Below are positions 25,741 through 34,832 of a stretch of DNA of 64,000 nt, piece after piece (the first letter of the stretch is position 1; the number at the start of each line of letters is the position of its first letter). The translations under genes were made by a program, and so were the position numbers. The DNA comes from Simiduia sp. 21SJ11W-1 (GTDB taxonomy: Bacteria; Pseudomonadota; Gammaproteobacteria; Pseudomonadales; Cellvibrionaceae): contig NZ_CP090959.1 in the NCBI RefSeq assembly GCF_024138675.1, positions 496,001-560,000 on the forward strand. Direction: 5' to 3'. The notes below the pieces were generated by a model. That model worked only from the letters and a program-made list of their open reading frames with translations. It did no database searches and was not told the DNA's origin.

Positions 25741-27300
25741 ATGCAGCTACATTTCTCGAAAGCCCTCGCAACCGGAATTTTGGCCGGTTTTTTATTGTCT
25801 GCCTGTGGCGGAGGCGGCGGTGGTGGTTCCGATGAAGGTGGCCAGCCGGCCACGGAAACGCCAGCGCCTACGCCGTCACCAACAGCGACACCCACCCCAA
25901 CGCCAACCCCAACGCCCACAGAAACACCCAAAAATTTCACTGTGAGCACCAACAAATTTGGTGTGTGGTTGTGGTATATCGACCAAAATAATGAAGGCCA
26001 AACCCATGCATCTTTGGCGCAACAATTGAGCGAGCAGGGCGTAAAGCGCATATTTATAAAAATTGCCGATGATGTGCGCAACTGCGATCTATTTTTTGAT
26101 GTGTGCGACGCCACAGTGTCGCAAACCTACCGCAATGCAGGGGTAGAACCCTGGACCTGGTCTTACAACTACCCGGGTGATGAAAGTGCGCAGGCCGAGG
26201 CCTTGTATCTCTCGGCCCAGTACGGTTATGCGGGCCACGTATTGGATATTGAATCAGAGTTTAACGGCTTGAGTACGGAACTCACCGCGCTGCTCGAGGC
26301 CTTCCGCGCGCGGCTGGACGACGCCATTGCCGATAACCACGCAGACGCCAACTACCTGCTGGGTGCCACTACCTGGGGTAATCCCATTGATCACGGCATG
26401 CGGGTAGATATTATTGATGATTATGTGGATTTCCACATGCCGCAAACCTACCTGGAAAACTGGGGCGCAAGCTACATGGCAGACCCGGCTTACTGGATTG
26501 AGTTTGGCAATTGTGAATACCGCGATTTAGGCGCAGAAAAACCCATTTGGCACATTGTTTCCACGGAACACGGCGATATCACACCCGAGCAGATAGACAC
26601 CTTTTTAACCTACGCAGGCCCCAATGCGAGTATTTGGCGTATACCTGGTGGTGGCGTTGCCGATAGCATTTACGATGACTGGGCAGCGCTGAATTGGGAG
26701 CGCGCAGAATTTGCCGAAACCCCGTGTGGTACCGGTAACAACATTGTGCATGAAACGCAGGTTTCCACCACGCCGCCGGCCGCCGTGCCGCACTACAGCC
26801 AGCTTGAAAATGCCAACGAGCCAGATGCCACCTGCAGCATTACCTCCCTTGCCATGATCACCGATTACTACGGCATTACCGACCCGGATGTTTTGGGTAT
26901 GCGCACGCCTGATTACTTGTACGATGAATATGGCCTGCTGCAAGATGTGCCCTCGCTCATGGCGGGCTTTGATGAACTGGCAATGAACGCGGGCAGTGAC
27001 CTGCGCGATCACGGTACAGAAACAGGTACCTTGCAGCAATTGCGCGAACTTGCCCGTGCGGGCCAGCCCACCATTGTGCATGGGTGGTTTACAAGCTCTG
27101 GCCACATTCTGGTGGTAACGGGATTTGATGGAAATTACTACACAGTGCAAGATCCCAACGGCAAGTGGAATCTGCAAAAGTGGGGCAGTTACGACACCAG
27201 CGTGTCGGGCGAATCCCAGCGCTACCCGAAAGCGGCTTTTGAATACGCCATTAACGACAATGGCACAGGAGATGATCTTTGGTTACACGTTTTTCAGTAA
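25741..27300 (+). CDS. TIM-barrel/C39 peptidase fusion lipoprotein
   Basis: 519 residues. Lipobox LSAC (Cys 22), poly-Gly, PT linker to about 63. Then the same two domains as the preceding product: a barrel at 70-325 (VKRIFIKIADD, HVLDIESEF with D169/E171) and C39_2 at 348-519 with C365, H455 and D471 all conserved. It lacks the Cys-rich module and is predicted to be membrane-anchored where its neighbour is secreted. This gives a soluble and a tethered form of one enzyme type. The following gene overlaps its end by 22 bp. Same caveat on the identity of the barrel domain. Confidence 0.75.
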   Translation: MQLHFSKALATGILAGFLLSACGGGGGGGSDEGGQPATETPAPTPSPTATPTPTPTPTPTETPKNFTVSTNKFGVWLWYIDQNNEGQTHASLAQQLSEQGVKRIFIKIADDVRNCDLFFDVCDATVSQTYRNAGVEPWTWSYNYPGDESAQAEALYLSAQYGYAGHVLDIESEFNGLSTELTALLEAFRARLDDAIADNHADANYLLGATTWGNPIDHGMRVDIIDDYVDFHMPQTYLENWGASYMADPAYWIEFGNCEYRDLGAEKPIWHIVSTEHGDITPEQIDTFLTYAGPNASIWRIPGGGVADSIYDDWAALNWERAEFAETPCGTGNNIVHETQVSTTPPAAVPHYSQLENANEPDATCSITSLAMITDYYGITDPDVLGMRTPDYLYDEYGLLQDVPSLMAGFDELAMNAGSDLRDHGTETGTLQQLRELARAGQPTIVHGWFTSSGHILVVTGFDGNYYTVQDPNGKWNLQKWGSYDTSVSGESQRYPKAAFEYAINDNGTGDDLWLHVFQ

Positions 27301-27908
27301 CAGCTTTCACAACGATTTTGCGCCGCCTTTGTGCGGCCTTTTGCCTGCTGGGGTTGAGTGTGGGCGCAGTTGGCAATCCAGTGCCCTATTACAGCCAGCT
27401 GGAAAACCGCCATGAGCCGGCGGCAACCTGTTCGCTAACCTCTATGGCCATGGTGTTGGATTACTTAAACATTGCCGTACCCGGTAATGGCAGAACGGCT
27501 GACCGTATTTATGAGCGCTACGGCAAATTGCAAACCGTGCCTGCGTTTGCAAATGGCTTTAACACACTCGCAAAAGAGGCCGGCAGCCTCTGGCGTGATA
27601 ACGCCACCCTGCAGGGAACCCTTACCGAGCTGCGCGCACGCGCAGCCCAAGGTTTACCCTCGGTAGTGCACGGGTGGTTTACCAAGGCCGGCCACATTGT
27701 TGTGGTAATAGGTTTTGATGGCACCCACTACACTGTGCACGACCCTTACGGCGCCTGGAATTTGGAGAAGTGGGGCAATTACGATACCGCCAAAAGCGGT
27801 AATGCCATTCGCTACCCCAAAGCGGCATTTGAATATGCCATTAACGATAATGGCCAGGGCAATGACCTCTGGCTACACCGATTTGAAACACAAGAGAAAA
27901 TCCAATGA
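27279..27908 (+). CDS. Exported stand-alone C39_2-type peptidase
   Basis: 209 residues with a hydrophobic N-terminus (FCLLGLSVGAVG) that should act as signal peptide. The rest is the C39_2 domain: C51 (ATCSLTSMAM), H139 (KAGHIVVV), D155 (VHDPYG). The start is TTG at 27279, chosen because AGGAGA ends 6 nt upstream inside the previous gene; a later start within the leader is possible. The end TGA overlaps the GH3 gene start. Third member of a tandem family made by duplication, here stripped to the peptidase. Confidence 0.75.
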   Translation: MVTRFSVTAFTTILRRLCAAFCLLGLSVGAVGNPVPYYSQLENRHEPAATCSLTSMAMVLDYLNIAVPGNGRTADRIYERYGKLQTVPAFANGFNTLAKEAGSLWRDNATLQGTLTELRARAAQGLPSVVHGWFTKAGHIVVVIGFDGTHYTVHDPYGAWNLEKWGNYDTAKSGNAIRYPKAAFEYAINDNGQGNDLWLHRFETQEKIQ

Positions 27909-29896
27909 CCATGAACACTTTCCGCAAAGCGGCAGCCCTTGCCGGTGTTGCCATTCTGGGGGCCGCGCAGGTGGCGTGCAATCACGGCACGCAATCAGAA
28001 ACGTCACTCACGCTTGAGCAAAAAATCGCGCAAAAACTTGCCGTAGATATGCGTTATTTTTGCTCTGAACCCTTGAGTGAAGGTGAAAAATGCCGCACGC
28101 CCGTAACTCAAATGCCAAAGGCGTTGGGCGACATCATTGCCGATACCCAAGTGGGCGGCGTGATTTTATTTGCGGAAAACTTTTCAACACCCGAAACCAC
28201 TTTGCGGCTGGTAAACGATTTACAACAAGCAGCAGCGCGCACCAGCGCAACTCCCTTACTGGTTGCAACAGATCAGGAGGGCGGCAAAGTGGCACGCCTG
28301 CCGCGCCACTGGGCGGCTGCCTTTTCCGGCAATATGGCGGTTGCGGCCACCGGTGAGCGCGCGCCAGAATTTGCTGACAAGGTGGGCGGTGTGATGGCCG
28401 AACAGCTTTCGGCCTTGGGTATTTTTATTAACTATGCCCCCACCGTAGACGTAAATGCCAACCCCTTGAACCCGGTCATCAATACGCGCTCCTACTCTGA
28501 AGACCCAAAGCGGGTAGCAGAGCTTGGCGCGGCTTATACCCGTGGTTTACAGGCCGGTGGTGTAGCGGCAACGCTCAAGCACTTCCCCGGCCACGGTGAT
28601 ACCCATGTAGATTCGCACACCGGCCTGCCGCTGGTTGCGCACCCTTTGGCGCAAATCAAGGCGCAAGATTTATACCCGTTTAAATCGATCATTAGCGAAG
28701 CCGCGCCTGCATTGGTGATGACCGCGCACATTCAGTTCCCTGCACTGGATAACAGCACCCTTACCACCCACACAGGTGAACAAGCCGTTGTGCCGGCAAC
28801 GCTTTCGCGCAAAATCATGACAGATCTATTGCGCCATGAGTTCGGCTACCAGGGCGTAACCACCACAGACGCACTCGACATGGTGGGTGTAGCCATGCTG
28901 CTACCAGACCCAGTAGAACGTACGGTTAAGGCATTCGCTGCCGGTGTGGATATCGCACTTATGCCGTTTAAAATCCGCACGCCCGCTGACGGTGAAAAGC
29001 TGCAAGCGTTGATAACTGCCGTGGCAGATGCTGTGCGGGCGGGTAACGTAGAACATTTAACCGAGGCGGAAATAGATGCATCGGTTGATCGCATTCTGGC
29101 GCTAAAAAAGCAATTGCCTATTAATGCGTGGTTGGCTAAACCCCTTGCAGAGCGCATTGCGCATACCCAAACGGTGTTCGACAACAAATCACACCGCGCG
29201 CTGGAATCTGCCATCGCCTTGGCGGCGGTAACTCATGTGGCAGGCTCACAGGAATCCCTTGCCGAACTCTGTGCCAAGCCCAGCCGGGTATCTGAGGCGG
29301 GCAATACCAATCGTCGCCTGGTGGTTGTGGCGCCTACAGAAGATGTGCAGCAAGCCATGGCGCAAACCTTGGTGGCAAAAATGCCAGAGCTTGCAACCCA
29401 GGCGTTCACCTTGAAAGACTACGCAGATCCCGCCCGGCGCGATGCCATGTTAAACGCCAATTGCGTGATGGTGATTGGCGTAACCCCGCCTGGTTCTCCA
29501 GTAGATATGGGCGGTATGGATGATGTCATTGATCAGATGAAAGCCGAGGCCGGTAATAATCCAGAGGCCTGGGCCGCCATTAAGGAGCGCCAGCGCGAGC
29601 AGGTAGGCCGTATTCAGTTCTCGTTATTGCGCGCCTTAAAAGAGCGCAAAGTGCCGCGTATTTTCGTGTCCATGCGCGCGCCCTACGAGGCTAAAACCAT
29701 GGCCCCGGTAAGTGATGCCGTTTACGCCACCTACGATTTCAACAGCGCAAACTTTGAAACCGTAAATGGCCCGGTAAGCGTGCGTGGCCCTGCTTACGAT
29801 GCCCTTGTTGCGGTGCTCTCCGGCCGTGCCAAAGCGCAAGGTAATCTGCCGGTTACAGTGTTTGATCAAGCCGTAGAAACTGCAGGAGCCCAGTAA
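27905..29896 (+). CDS. NagZ-type GH3 beta-N-acetylhexosaminidase, lipoprotein
   Basis: 663 residues, much longer than the cytoplasmic NagZ of enterobacteria (about 340) and similar in build to the two-domain exported Bacillus enzyme. Lipobox QVAC (Cys 25). The GH3 barrel has the NagZ signature KHFPGHGDTHVDSH (225-238) with the D236/H238 catalytic dyad, and the nucleophile D322 in TTTDALDM. A C-terminal alpha/beta domain of about 250 residues follows. The family removes terminal GlcNAc from GlcNAc-MurNAc or anhydroMurNAc peptides. Export implies that muropeptides are trimmed before uptake into the cytoplasm. Start overlaps the previous stop (ATGA), end overlaps the next start. Confidence 0.9.
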   Translation: MTMNTFRKAAALAGVAILGAAQVACNHGTQSETSLTLEQKIAQKLAVDMRYFCSEPLSEGEKCRTPVTQMPKALGDIIADTQVGGVILFAENFSTPETTLRLVNDLQQAAARTSATPLLVATDQEGGKVARLPRHWAAAFSGNMAVAATGERAPEFADKVGGVMAEQLSALGIFINYAPTVDVNANPLNPVINTRSYSEDPKRVAELGAAYTRGLQAGGVAATLKHFPGHGDTHVDSHTGLPLVAHPLAQIKAQDLYPFKSIISEAAPALVMTAHIQFPALDNSTLTTHTGEQAVVPATLSRKIMTDLLRHEFGYQGVTTTDALDMVGVAMLLPDPVERTVKAFAAGVDIALMPFKIRTPADGEKLQALITAVADAVRAGNVEHLTEAEIDASVDRILALKKQLPINAWLAKPLAERIAHTQTVFDNKSHRALESAIALAAVTHVAGSQESLAELCAKPSRVSEAGNTNRRLVVVAPTEDVQQAMAQTLVAKMPELATQAFTLKDYADPARRDAMLNANCVMVIGVTPPGSPVDMGGMDDVIDQMKAEAGNNPEAWAAIKERQREQVGRIQFSLLRALKERKVPRIFVSMRAPYEAKTMAPVSDAVYATYDFNSANFETVNGPVSVRGPAYDALVAVLSGRAKAQGNLPVTVFDQAVETAGAQ

Positions 29897-30654
29897 TGTT
29901 GAGCAAATCTGATGCGCTAAGAAATTGGGCAGGCCCGCTGCTTGCGGTGCTCGCGCTGTGCTTTGGCACAGCTCAGGCAAGTGTGCCTGCAAATTCTGGG
30001 CAGCTGGTGCTGGTGATCAGCGAAAACTGGGAAGACCGCAACGGCCAATTAAGTGCTTGGACACGTGGGCCGGAAGGTGAGTGGCAACAAGAGGAAGTTG
30101 CCACCCAGGTTTCGCTGGGGCGCACCGGCACTGCCTGGGGCAAAGGATTACATGCGCCCCAAGAGGGTGTACAAAAACGCGAAGGCGATGGCAAAGCCCC
30201 TGCGGGTATTTTCGCACTGGGTGATGCATTTGGTGCACTCAGTGCGTTAAACACGGGCTTGAATTATCAACCTATGAGCGAAAGCCATTACTGCATTGAT
30301 GTACCCGGCTCACCTTTGTACAACCAAACGGTAGACGCCAAACTGGTTGGCAAGGCAGCGGTTGAAGGCTCTACCGAGGCCATGCGTCGCGATATCCACT
30401 CGAACGACAATCTGTACAGCAAAGGTATTTTTGTGGCCCACAATCCCGAGAATATTTCGGGCGCAGGTAGCTGCATTTTTGTACATATTTGGCGTGGGCC
30501 AGATAAGCCGACTGCCGGTTGTACGGCCATGCCGGAAGCCAAAATAGATGCCTTGCTTGCGTGGTTAAAGCGCGAGGCCGCACCGGTATTGGTGGTGTTG
30601 CCGCAGGCAGAGTATGAGCGCGTGCAAAGCCTGTGGGATTTGCCAAAACGCTAG
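29896..30654 (+). CDS. Exported L,D-transpeptidase (YkuD)-fold protein
   Basis: 252 residues with signal peptide (LLAVLALCFGTAQA, about 1-28). The YkuD catalytic pattern is present: H197 in FVHIWRG and C209 in TAGCTAMPE, with the usual spacing. Family members form 3-3 cross-links, attach proteins to wall peptides, or (the YafK/LdtF branch) cleave such bonds. Its place at the end of a hydrolase operon favours a degradative or editing role, which is inference. AGGAG precedes the ATG, which overlaps the GH3 stop codon by one base. Last gene of the operon. Confidence 0.82.
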   Translation: MLSKSDALRNWAGPLLAVLALCFGTAQASVPANSGQLVLVISENWEDRNGQLSAWTRGPEGEWQQEEVATQVSLGRTGTAWGKGLHAPQEGVQKREGDGKAPAGIFALGDAFGALSALNTGLNYQPMSESHYCIDVPGSPLYNQTVDAKLVGKAAVEGSTEAMRRDIHSNDNLYSKGIFVAHNPENISGAGSCIFVHIWRGPDKPTAGCTAMPEAKIDALLAWLKREAAPVLVVLPQAEYERVQSLWDLPKR

Positions 30655-30772
30655 GTGGTATTTCTAAGGCGCGCGAGCCAATTTACCGGTGTATTCATTG
30701 AGCGGCAAACAAGCCACGGCCCTCGCCGCGCATGAATGCGCCTTCTATTAAATCGCTATCGCCACACTGCGG

Positions 30773-30802
30773 GCCTGCCTCACAGTAAACTGTGAGGCAG
30801 GC
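30773..30802. terminator. Long AA-loop hairpin between convergent operons
   Basis: Perfect 14-bp inverted repeat GCCTGCCTCACAGT / ACTGTGAGGCAGGC with an AA loop, between the convergent hydrolase operon and the NAGPA gene. No T-tract. Same design and position type as 16910-16939. Confidence 0.55.
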
Positions 30803-30874
30803 TGAGCACCAAGCAGTGCTTGCTGATAGCTCTCACTGCCGCCAGGTGGCTTGTGAACCATTGAGAATCCTGCG

Positions 30875-31849
30875 TTACAGCGATGACTCTACTACCAGCA
30901 GCGCGCTGGGTACGTCCCGCTGTTGGTCGTAAATGGCTTGATCGTTAAAGGCCATGGCGCTGGAGCCGCCGCCATCCAAATTCATTGCCTCTACACAATT
31001 TAGCTTCAGCATTAACGCGGGCATGTCGCTCAGTTTCGCGCTGGTTGCTACCACCAGGCTTACCTGGTTGGTGGCGTCTACACAAATGGCCGAGCGGGGG
31101 CGTAAGTCGTCAAGCTCTACACCGGAACCCCAGAAAACCTCCTCGTTATAGGTGAGGGCGGGGGCGCCGTTGTTTAGCAGGGTGGGGCCGCCGCCGATGG
31201 CTGTGTGTATGGCGATGGGGGTGCCGTCTTCAGTGGTTGGGGCGGCCAGCGGGTTACTGGCAGAGCCTGTGTAGGCTAAAGGTTCATCAAAGCGGTAGGC
31301 CTGTGCGGCTGCATCTGTGCTGAAGTGATAAACCCACTCAACGCTTGCCTCACCTTCCGGGCTAATCACAAAGGCGCTGCGAATTACCGGGTAAGATTGG
31401 CCGTTACGCGTAAGCGCTGTGACGTTGCGCGCTTGCAGTTCGCCGCCGCTGACCACGGCAGAGTAACTTTGATTGCCTGCAAAAAATCCGCCGTTAATGG
31501 CAGCCACGGCGCCGGTTTGTGCCATGTAACTAAAAATTGGCTGGGCGTTGTCAGACTTAACCGCCTGTAACGATAATTCCGGCCGATTCAGATCTACACT
31601 CACCCAATACAGGTTGGTGCCATTGTGCTGGGCGAATTGGTACTTAACGCCTTGGGGGAAGTAGTGGTTGGCACTGCGATCTTCCCAGGCAATGGCATTC
31701 CACACATCTTCCGCTGGCCCATATACGGGTGCGGCCACGTCTTCACTTTTTGACCCGCCACCACCGCCGCAAGCACTTATTAGCAGTATGCAGCTTGCAA
31801 GGGGCAGTAGGTGATACCGGGTTTTCGAAAATGCATTTACTGTTGGCAC
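30875..31849 (-). CDS. NAGPA-type phosphodiester glycosidase lipoprotein
   Basis: About 324 residues. Lipobox ISAC followed by poly-Gly. The domain matches phosphodiester glycosidase (NAGPA, PF09992): AVAAINGGFF near the middle, AIGGGPTLLNNG, and the terminal NLDGGGSSAMAF. The family hydrolyses N-acetylglucosamine-1-phosphodiesters; bacterial members are thought to act on surface glycans, substrate unknown here. I chose GTG 31849 because GAAGGA lies 6 nt upstream and the signal peptide begins there; in-frame upstream starts (ATG 31885, TTG 31936) give an unlikely long leader. Last gene of the minus-strand transporter operon; one could imagine it acting on teichoic-acid-type linkages. Confidence 0.82.
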   Translation of the reverse strand: MPTVNAFSKTRYHLLPLASCILLISACGGGGGSKSEDVAAPVYGPAEDVWNAIAWEDRSANHYFPQGVKYQFAQHNGTNLYWVSVDLNRPELSLQAVKSDNAQPIFSYMAQTGAVAAINGGFFAGNQSYSAVVSGGELQARNVTALTRNGQSYPVIRSAFVISPEGEASVEWVYHFSTDAAAQAYRFDEPLAYTGSASNPLAAPTTEDGTPIAIHTAIGGGPTLLNNGAPALTYNEEVFWGSGVELDDLRPRSAICVDATNQVSLVVATSAKLSDMPALMLKLNCVEAMNLDGGGSSAMAFNDQAIYDQQRDVPSALLVVESSL

Positions 31850-31944
31850 GGTAATTCCTTCGTAAGTAATTTTTTTATTTAGCATAGGCGTGGGTAGGCC
31901 TGGCTCAAGTTGGGGCCTATCGGTTAGCCCTATCAATGCAGTTT

Positions 31945-34143
31945 TTAACTCAATTTCAAGCCGGTGCTGATTTCGCGGCGCTGCACATTTAATACAAAGG
32001 CAATTATCAAGCAGGCCCCGTAGATCACACTGAGAGCGCAGGCTGCAATTAAAATGTTAATCACCGGGTTGCCCTCCAGCAGCTTGGCGGTGGCCGCATC
32101 AAGCAGCGCTATGGCTGCGTAAATGGTCAGCGGTGTGAGTAAAAATGTGCGCGTGCGCGAAAATAGCATGCGTAAAACCTGCATTGAGGGGTAGCCAAAT
32201 GCGCGGGCCAGATGCAGGCGGCGCGACTCAAGTTTGGCGGCGTTGTACAGGGCGGCGTAACAGTTGGCAAAAAACAGGCAGGCAAGGGCCGCCAATATAA
32301 TCACGTTCAAATAGGCAATGTGCAGCCGCGATTTATTGCGCTCATCCCACATGTTGCGGGTGTCGTTATAAATGGGCTCTGCCCGCCCATTGAAGGGGGC
32401 AAGCCAGGCATTAACCACGTTGTCATCAAAGGGTGTGCGCGAAAATATTTTGCAATGCCCGCAAGATTCCGTGTAGGCATAAACAACTGCCCGGCTGTCT
32501 AACAGCTGCTGAAATCCCCAGGTTGTCTGGTAGCTGCCGGTAATGTTGTAGGTGGCATGGTTGGTTTGCAAAGGTACAGGCGGTGTTAGCCCCCTTTCAT
32601 GCAATGGTTGTGACGGCGCAATAATCTCGCCAGACAATTGCGGGTTGCGGCCTTCGGCGAGGGTTGGGTTTACGAGCTTGAACCAGCCGGCTTCTGCACT
32701 GGCGAGGATAATTTTCTCACCGCTAAAGGGCGATTCTGGCTCAAGCGTCAGCGTGAAGTGGCGTTTGGTGGGTAAGTCTGCCATGGGAAAGCGCGTGTGA
32801 TCACCCTGGCTCAAATGGCTGCGTAAATCACGCATGCCCTCGCCATGGTAATTAAAATAGCTTTCCTCGGGTGAAGTTGGGTACAGGCTTAACACATAAA
32901 GCGGATTTTTGTAGAGGCCGTATGCTGATTGGTCGGCATAAATGGCGCTCAGCTGATGGGTGCTTTGGCCCAGTAAAAATACAATGGCAGTGCCCAGTAC
33001 TGCTTGCGATACCAGCACCCAGGGTGAACGGGTGCTGGTGGGGGTGCCTTTAAATTTCACGGTAATTTTTGCCAACCGGCTGCAGCCGCCGTAAAGCGCA
33101 CAGGCCACCAGAAGCCCCAGCAATAAGTGGCTGGCTTCTGCGTGGCGGGCTGAATCTGCTTGCAACCATACATAGCTTAACAGGCCCCCCAGGCTGCCCA
33201 GCAGGCTGGCGGCCAGGCCTACCTGGCGGTAGCGCAGTTGCGATTGGTGGGCCAGGCGGGTGCCAAAGGCCAATTGCATGCGCCAGCGGTTGATGTTGCG
33301 TTGCTGCCAGCGCTGGGCCAGATAAATGTATAGCCAGCAGGTGGTAAAAAAACATAACAATGCCGCGGCCAATAAATAGCGCGCCGTAAATTGTGTTTCA
33401 ACATCTTGCCTGCCTTGGGTGGCGATGGTGGGGATAGTTGGGAATTGGGGGTAATAGGCCTGCACGCTTTGCACCGCTTCAGCCGGCAGCGACCAATGCA
33501 CCAGATTCCCATAGCTCACCGACATGCGCGTATTTGGCGGCAAGTTACTGGTGCTTTTAAGGTATTCGATACCCGCACGCGCAATAGCAATTTGCTCGTG
33601 CCAGTTCACCAGGGCATTCGGGCTATTGGGCAGGCTGCTTAAATCCAGCTCGGCGGTGAGCACCTGAAGGTCTATGCCATTAAGAGTAATGGCTGTGTGA
33701 TCTATAAGGCCTTGTGATTCTGCAAAAGCGCGATCGAGAATAATCTGCCCGCTATTGAGCGTGATGTCTGCCATGCCGATGTGCTTCAGGCCATCTGCAT
33801 TCATGGCGTGTACCTTGGGGCGCTCTAACAGCCCGTTGAGGTGCATGCTCATGGTGTGGCTAAAGGCCAGGTGGGGCGTTGTTGGGTGATCGGCCAGCCA
33901 GCGGTCGTATTGATGGCTGAAGTTAAACTCCAGCGGCTTTACCTGGTGGCGTTCAGTGGGGGGCAGGGGAAACAGCGTTCGCCAGTGGCTTACCTTTTCT
34001 GTGCCCGCAGGCATGCCAAGGTGCGTAAAAATAGCGTGGCCAATAATACCGCTGGTGATGCCCGAAAGCACAAACAGAGTGGCGGCGGCAATTAATAAAA
34101 AACGGTGCCGGCTAAAAAACCGTTGGGCGTTTTCAGGCTGCAT
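31945..34143 (-). CDS. FtsX/MacB-type ABC transporter permease
   Basis: 732 residues. Short N-terminal transmembrane segment, a large periplasmic domain to about 245, a cluster of transmembrane segments around 250-400, a second extracytoplasmic region (containing the CGHCKIF pair of Cys), and a final membrane block with the FtsX-like stretch. This eight-helix FtsX duplication is seen in YknZ/SalY-like exporters. The start overlaps the stop of the ATPase gene (TAATG). Together with the ATPase and HlyD genes it makes a tripartite MacAB-like exporter; cargo unknown. Confidence 0.82.
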   Translation of the reverse strand: MQPENAQRFFSRHRFLLIAAATLFVLSGITSGIIGHAIFTHLGMPAGTEKVSHWRTLFPLPPTERHQVKPLEFNFSHQYDRWLADHPTTPHLAFSHTMSMHLNGLLERPKVHAMNADGLKHIGMADITLNSGQIILDRAFAESQGLIDHTAITLNGIDLQVLTAELDLSSLPNSPNALVNWHEQIAIARAGIEYLKSTSNLPPNTRMSVSYGNLVHWSLPAEAVQSVQAYYPQFPTIPTIATQGRQDVETQFTARYLLAAALLCFFTTCWLYIYLAQRWQQRNINRWRMQLAFGTRLAHQSQLRYRQVGLAASLLGSLGGLLSYVWLQADSARHAEASHLLLGLLVACALYGGCSRLAKITVKFKGTPTSTRSPWVLVSQAVLGTAIVFLLGQSTHQLSAIYADQSAYGLYKNPLYVLSLYPTSPEESYFNYHGEGMRDLRSHLSQGDHTRFPMADLPTKRHFTLTLEPESPFSGEKIILASAEAGWFKLVNPTLAEGRNPQLSGEIIAPSQPLHERGLTPPVPLQTNHATYNITGSYQTTWGFQQLLDSRAVVYAYTESCGHCKIFSRTPFDDNVVNAWLAPFNGRAEPIYNDTRNMWDERNKSRLHIAYLNVIILAALACLFFANCYAALYNAAKLESRRLHLARAFGYPSMQVLRMLFSRTRTFLLTPLTIYAAIALLDAATAKLLEGNPVINILIAACALSVIYGACLIIAFVLNVQRREISTGLKLS

Positions 34144-34805
34144 TATGCCACTCTCCCGTCACATACCTGCAGGGTGCGGCTGGCACGGCTGGCTACTGAT
34201 TGGTCGTGGGTAACCATTAAAATCGTTGCGCCGTCGGCGTGGAGCTGCTCGAAGATTTCCAGCACGGCGCGGGTGTTTTCGCTGTCTAGGCTGCCGGTGG
34301 GTTCATCGGCCAAAATCAGTGTGGGTTGGTTGATCAATGCGCGGGCAATGGCCGCCCGTTGCTTTTGCCCGCCGGAAAGTTGATGGGGCAGGTGTTGTTC
34401 AAAGCCTTTCATGCCAACCTGCTCTAGTAGTGTTTGGGCGCGCGCCAGTACTTCTGGCGCCGCGTTTGCCGGGCGCTGCTGTGTGGGTAACAGCACGTTT
34501 TCCAGCACGGTGGCATCGTCTACCAAGCAAAAGTCCTGAAACACATAGCCCAGGTGTTGTTGACGCACGGAGGCCATGGTCCGCGCATCAATACCGGCGG
34601 CGTTGGCTTCGGCAATAAACAGCTCGCCGGTGCAGGGCCTATCCAGCAGCCCGCAGATATTCAGCAGGGTGCTTTTGCCGTGGCCCGAGGGGCCCATCAG
34701 TGCCACGAACTCTCCTTGGGTGATGGCAAAGCTTACGTCGTTAAGTACGGCGTGTTGGCCATAGTGCTTAGACAAATTTTGGGCGCGCAAGATGGTATCG
34801 GGCAT
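34143..34805 (-). CDS. ABC transporter ATP-binding protein (LolD/MacB-like)
   Basis: About 220 residues. Walker A GPSGHGKST (His in place of the usual Ser/Ala), Q-loop, signature LSGGQKQR, Walker B LILADEPTGSLD and H-loop MVTHDQ are all intact. Sequence type is that of ATPases paired with FtsX-like permeases in lipoprotein release or peptide/macrolide export. ATG 34805 is preferred over GTG 34811 on spacing to AAGGA. Coupled by overlap to the permease gene. Confidence 0.93.
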   Translation of the reverse strand: MPDTILRAQNLSKHYGQHAVLNDVSFAITQGEFVALMGPSGHGKSTLLNICGLLDRPCTGELFIAEANAAGIDARTMASVRQQHLGYVFQDFCLVDDATVLENVLLPTQQRPANAAPEVLARAQTLLEQVGMKGFEQHLPHQLSGGQKQRAAIARALINQPTLILADEPTGSLDSENTRAVLEIFEQLHADGATILMVTHDQSVASRASRTLQVCDGRVA

Positions 34806-34832
34806 GGCCACCGGTTCCTTAGGGTTGTGTGG

